This document shows positions 6,828 to 8,624 of a DNA stretch of 8,624 nt, one piece after another; the first letter of the stretch is position 1; each line of letters opens with the position of its first letter. The notes under the pieces are model-generated. The model saw nothing but the letters and a program-made list of their open reading frames with translations. It ran no database searches and was not told where the DNA came from. The translations under genes were made by a program, and so were the position numbers. Origin of the DNA: an uncultured bacterium (GTDB lineage Bacteria > Omnitrophota > Gorgyraeia > Gorgyraeales > Gorgyraeaceae); NCBI GenBank assembly GCA_913009675.1, contig CAJVXD010000035.1:1-8624 (forward strand), given 5' to 3'.

Positions 6828-7289
6828 ATGAAGATGATAGATGTAGGCAAAAAGGGAGCAACTGAGAGAGAGGCCCTTGTAGAGGGAGGAGTTTTCCTCA
6901 AACCTTCAGTAGTCACTGCCATAAAGAAAAAAAAGATACCTAAGGGAGACGTGCTGGAAACAGCAAAACTGGCCGGGATATTAGCTGCAAAGAGAACCGC
7001 TGAGCTTATCCCCCTTTGTCATCCGATTTCCATTGATTATGTCAACATCGAATTTTCTTTAGGAAGGAACCGGATAAGGATAAAAACAGTAGTGAGGGGG
7101 GAGGCAAAGACAGGGGTGGAGATGGAGGCCTTCACTGCTACTGGTATTGCCGCACTTACCATTTACGATATGTGCAAAGCCCTGGACAGGTCTGCGGTAG
7201 TTTCTGAGATAAAGCTCCTCAGGAAAAGTGGGGGCAAGAGCGGAACATATAAAAGAAAGTCAAATACCGGGGTCCAAGATGAAAAATGA
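6828..7289 (+). CDS. moaC: Cyclic pyranopterin monophosphate synthase MoaC
   Basis: MoaC converts the MoaA product 3',8-cyclo-dihydro-GTP to cPMP in the cytoplasm. The 153-residue protein shows the family's main blocks: KGDVLETAKLAG (39-50), LIPLCHP (60-66), TGVEMEAFTA (95-104), LTIYDMCKALDR (110-121) and LLRKSGGKSG. By alignment to E. coli MoaC from memory, the active-site residues K51, H77, E112, E114, D128 and K131 correspond to K39, H65, E98, E100, D114 and K117, all present. The usual N-terminal lead-in (LTHxDxxGxxxMVDV) is shortened, starting essentially at MIDVG. A TAG lies immediately before the ATG at 6828, and ATG 6834 is an alternative start. The last 11 bp overlap the MOSC gene. 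The tail after the SGGKSG motif is a short unconserved extension. Confidence 0.95.
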   Translation: MKMIDVGKKGATEREALVEGGVFLKPSVVTAIKKKKIPKGDVLETAKLAGILAAKRTAELIPLCHPISIDYVNIEFSLGRNRIRIKTVVRGEAKTGVEMEAFTATGIAALTIYDMCKALDRSAVVSEIKLLRKSGGKSGTYKRKSNTGVQDEK

Positions 7290-7758
7290 AAATTTTAAAC
7301 TTAAAGAAGGTAAGGTAGTTGCGGTATCTGTTTCTGAAAAGAAAGGGACAAGGAAAATAAATGTTGGGTCCGTGTTATTAAAAAAAGCCTTTGGGATTAT
7401 TGGAGATGCCCACGCCGGTAACTGGCACAGGCAGGTAAGCCTTCTGGCGGGCGAGTCGATCGAAAAAATGCATAGGAAAGGCCTTAATGTAAAGGCAGGC
7501 GATTTTGCCGAAAATATTACCACTGAAGGGATAGATTTATTGAGTTTAAAACTTGGCACACGATTGAAGATCGACATAGATGCGCTATTGGAGATCTCCC
7601 AGATCGGCAAAGATTGCCATTCAAGATGTGCTATTTATTATCAGGCAGGGGACTGCATAATGCCCAAAGAGGGTATTTTTGCCAGGGTGTTAAAGGATGG
7701 TAGCGTCAGGCCGGGGGACAGATTGGAGGCAGCAGGGTATGCGAAGCGGACGAAGTGA
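7279..7758 (+). CDS. MOSC-domain protein of the molybdenum-cofactor cluster
   Basis: MOSC domains are sulfur-carrier or Mo-cofactor-binding folds related to the C-terminus of Moco sulfurase. Stand-alone versions beside mogA are thought to act in cofactor maturation, but their reaction is not settled. The 159-residue protein reads GDAHAGNWHRQVSLL at 42-56, AGDFAENITTEG near 75-86, then GKDCHSRC with C113 and C117, GDC with C126, and MPKEGIFARVLKDG followed by VRPGDRLE. C113 is the probable equivalent of the conserved MOSC cysteine. The ATG at 7279 lies inside the moaC end (11-bp overlap); an in-frame GTG at 7228 would add 17 residues that do not look conserved. The last nine residues (AAGYAKRTK) run into the repeat that disturbs the mogA start, so the native C-terminus may have been different. 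Confidence 0.9.
   Translation: MKNENFKLKEGKVVAVSVSEKKGTRKINVGSVLLKKAFGIIGDAHAGNWHRQVSLLAGESIEKMHRKGLNVKAGDFAENITTEGIDLLSLKLGTRLKIDIDALLEISQIGKDCHSRCAIYYQAGDCIMPKEGIFARVLKDGSVRPGDRLEAAGYAKRTK
7725..7729 (+). promoter_or_regulatory. Ribosome site for mogA within the MOSC gene
   Basis: GGAGG lies 9 bases before ATG 7739. It supports that ATG as the mogA start even though the conserved MogA sequence begins 141 bp later. Confidence 0.6.
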
Positions 7759-8353
7759 GCGACCGAAGGAAGTACTGAGCGAGGCGAATGTGCGAAGAAG
7801 TCCCGTGCTTCAAGAGACTCAGCATGGTTCGAAGCATGGTGAGCGAAGTCGAACCAGGCGGCAAAAGGGAGTCGGGGGATATAAAGTAGCAGTCTTGACT
7901 ATAAGCGACAGATGTTCAAAAGGTCAGAGGGAAGACAAAAGCGGTAAGATCGTTCAGGGGCTTGTTAAGGCCCTTCCGGGTGAAGTTATAAAATACGAAC
8001 TGATACCGGATGAGCCGGAAATGATTAAAGAGAAGCTCAAAGGTTACTGCGATGACCTTAAGGTGGATTTGGTTTTGACCAACGGCGGGACAGGTTTTAC
8101 TCCCAGGGATTTCACCCCGGAGGCGACTAAGGGAGTTATTGAAAGAGACGTGCCGGGTATCCCTGAGGCCATGCGGACACTTTGTCTGCATCTTACCAAA
8201 AGGGCTATGCTTTCAAGGGGGGTCGCCGGTATTAGAGGCAAGACCTTAATTGTGAATCTACCTGGCAGTTCTATGGGGGCCAAAGAATCCTTAGAGGCTA
8301 TACTGGACGGGTTGCCTCACGGTTTGGATATGATTTTAGACAGGGAGCATTAA
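7739..8353 (+). CDS. mogA: Molybdopterin adenylyltransferase MogA/MoaB family, with a repeat-derived N-terminal extension
   Basis: MogA activates molybdopterin with ATP to give adenylylated molybdopterin before Mo insertion. The conserved fold starts at residue 48 (YKVAVLTISDR) and shows NGGTGFTPRDFTPEAT (115-130) and PGSSMGAKE (175-183), the phosphate- and pterin-binding loops of the family. The core is about 157 residues, a normal MogA length. Residues 2-47 are a basic, low-similarity stretch encoded by a repeat (7742-7879) and are not part of any MogA domain I know. I chose ATG 7739 because GGAGG stands before it, and it overlaps the MOSC stop by 20 bp. GTG codons at 7790 and 7805 are alternatives; no start lies directly before the core. 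It may still be active if the extension is tolerated or if translation starts inside. Confidence 0.85.
   Translation: MRSGRSERPKEVLSEANVRRSPVLQETQHGSKHGERSRTRRQKGVGGYKVAVLTISDRCSKGQREDKSGKIVQGLVKALPGEVIKYELIPDEPEMIKEKLKGYCDDLKVDLVLTNGGTGFTPRDFTPEATKGVIERDVPGIPEAMRTLCLHLTKRAMLSRGVAGIRGKTLIVNLPGSSMGAKESLEAILDGLPHGLDMILDREH
7742..7879. repeat. Dispersed palindromic-type repeat inserted at the mogA 5' end
   Basis: This stretch differs from its neighbours. It is rich in GCGAAG, GAAGTGAGCGA and GAGCGAAGTCGAA units and contains two overlapping inverted pairs: CTCAGCATG (7818-7826) with CATGGTGAG (7835-7843), 8 of 9 matched, and GGTTCGA (7826-7832) with TCGAACC (7849-7855), perfect. From memory, similar GAGCGAAGTCGAA palindromes are scattered through genomes of several uncultured and anaerobic bacteria. 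The boundaries are approximate, set by the start codon and the first conserved MogA residue. Only one copy is in the window. Confidence 0.55.
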
Positions 8354-8360
8354 CGAAACC

Positions 8361-8392
8361 ACAGCTTATGGAATGAAATGAACATAAGTTGT
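8361..8392 (+). repeat. Hairpin just after mogA, possible weak transcription end
   Basis: ACAGCTTATG (8361-8370) pairs with CATAAGTTGT (8383-8392) at 9 of 10 positions around a 12-base loop. An outer AACC/GGTT pair extends it after a two-base bulge. It starts 7 bp after the mogA stop. The stem is AT-rich and the following bases are T- and G-mixed, so a Rho-independent terminator is possible but not convincing. Confidence 0.35.
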
Positions 8393-8452
8393 TTGGTTGA
8401 GTTATGTAATACTTTCGATGTTAGGTAATAGCCTCAGACCTCCCGGCATAGC

Positions 8453-8471
8453 AGGCTGTGGGGCCTTTTTT
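8453..8471 (+). terminator. Possible weak Rho-independent terminator
   Basis: AGGC (8453-8456) and GCCT (8463-8466) can pair across a six-base loop, directly followed by T-rich sequence to 8471. A longer, weaker pairing of GCCTC (8431-8435) with GGGGC is also possible. The stem is short; I list it because of the clean T-run at the end of the Moco cluster. Confidence 0.3.
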
Positions 8472-8477
8472 AGCCGA

Positions 8478-8617
8478 GCGGGCACGGTGTCTTTTTGGGC
8501 CGGAGGGACCTGAGAAAAGACGTTCGGCCGCCCCGGCGAGGCGGCCTTCGCTCCGTTTTATTTTTTGCTCGTCCTTTTGCCTGACGGCAAAAGGACACCA
8601 TGCCCGCAAAAAATAAA
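8478..8617. repeat. GC-rich nested inverted-repeat element at the window edge
   Basis: Left arm 8478-8497 (GCGGGCACGGTGTC then TTTTTG) is matched at 18 of 20 positions by the reverse complement of 8588-8607. Inside are two perfect hairpins: GGCCGCC (8526-8532) with GGCGGCC (8540-8546), and GTCCTTTTGCC (8571-8581) with GGCAAAAGGAC (8586-8596) around TGAC. A further perfect 12-bp pair, TTTATTTTTTGC (8557-8568) with GCAAAAAATAAA (8606-8617), shares bases with the outer arm, so the folds exclude each other. The stretch 8354-8624 otherwise contains no gene I can support. The element may be a repeat, the end of a mobile element or a structured RNA. Confidence 0.5.
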
Positions 8618-8624
8618 GAGGCTT

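Noticed and set aside
7697..7738. Earlier mogA start extending further into the MOSC gene
   Set aside because: The added residues are an out-of-frame reading of the conserved MOSC end, and the GGAGG site favours 7739.
7818..7855. tRNA T-arm resemblance (GGTTCGAA)
   Set aside because: No acceptor or anticodon arms are present; the motif belongs to the palindromic repeat.
8354..8430. Integron attC-like site (GTTAGGT near 8420)
   Set aside because: No matching RYYYAAC partner or paired inner boxes were found at suitable spacing.
8421..8609. A 62-codon minus-strand frame over the structured region
   Set aside because: It runs straight through the nested inverted repeats, is basic and low in recognisable sequence, and looks like translated repeat DNA. 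No convincing ribosome site was seen.

Overview
The window reads as a molybdenum-enzyme locus from an anaerobic or facultatively anaerobic bacterium. All recognisable genes lie on the + strand. The coding DNA is moderately AT-leaning by eye. The sequence does not fix the phylum. The Tat-dependent periplasmic enzyme, a dispersed GAGCGAAGTCGAA-type repeat and the mosaic gene order would suit a Gram-negative or uncultured candidate-phylum bacterium, but that is inference.

Region 1 (1-4915) encodes a three-subunit respiratory molybdopterin oxidoreductase of the tetrathionate-reductase type, in the order B-C-A. It has a 4Fe-4S ferredoxin subunit (5' end cut by the window), a 10-helix NrfD/PsrC-type quinone-linked membrane subunit, and a 1058-residue Tat-exported catalytic subunit with a 4Fe-4S motif and a likely Mo-ligand cysteine (C280). 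The true substrate (tetrathionate, selenate, arsenate or another oxyanion) cannot be decided from sequence alone.

Region 2 (4938-5505) has a small two-helix membrane protein of unknown function, then tatA. These genes follow the catalytic subunit closely, so the operon carries its own twin-arginine translocase component next to an obvious Tat substrate.

Region 3 (5506-5802) has no intact gene. It holds an internally deleted IS3-like element that keeps both terminal inverted repeats and the last ~70 codons of its transposase. Its right end lies about 40 bp before moaA.

Region 4 (5803-8353) is a molybdenum-cofactor cluster: moaA, moaC, a MOSC-domain gene and mogA. MoaA and MoaC make cPMP from GTP. 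MogA adenylylates molybdopterin before Mo insertion. The MOSC protein is probably a Mo-cofactor sulfur or ligand handling factor. A repeat of about 138 bp sits exactly between the mogA start codon and the conserved MogA fold, adding about 46 unusual residues in frame.

Region 5 (8354-8624) has no convincing gene. It contains a hairpin just after mogA and a GC-rich, multiply nested inverted-repeat element running to the window edge.

Together the genes make a near self-contained set: the reductase complex, part of its export machinery and much of the synthesis of its cofactor. No tRNA, rRNA, CRISPR array or recognisable riboswitch was seen.
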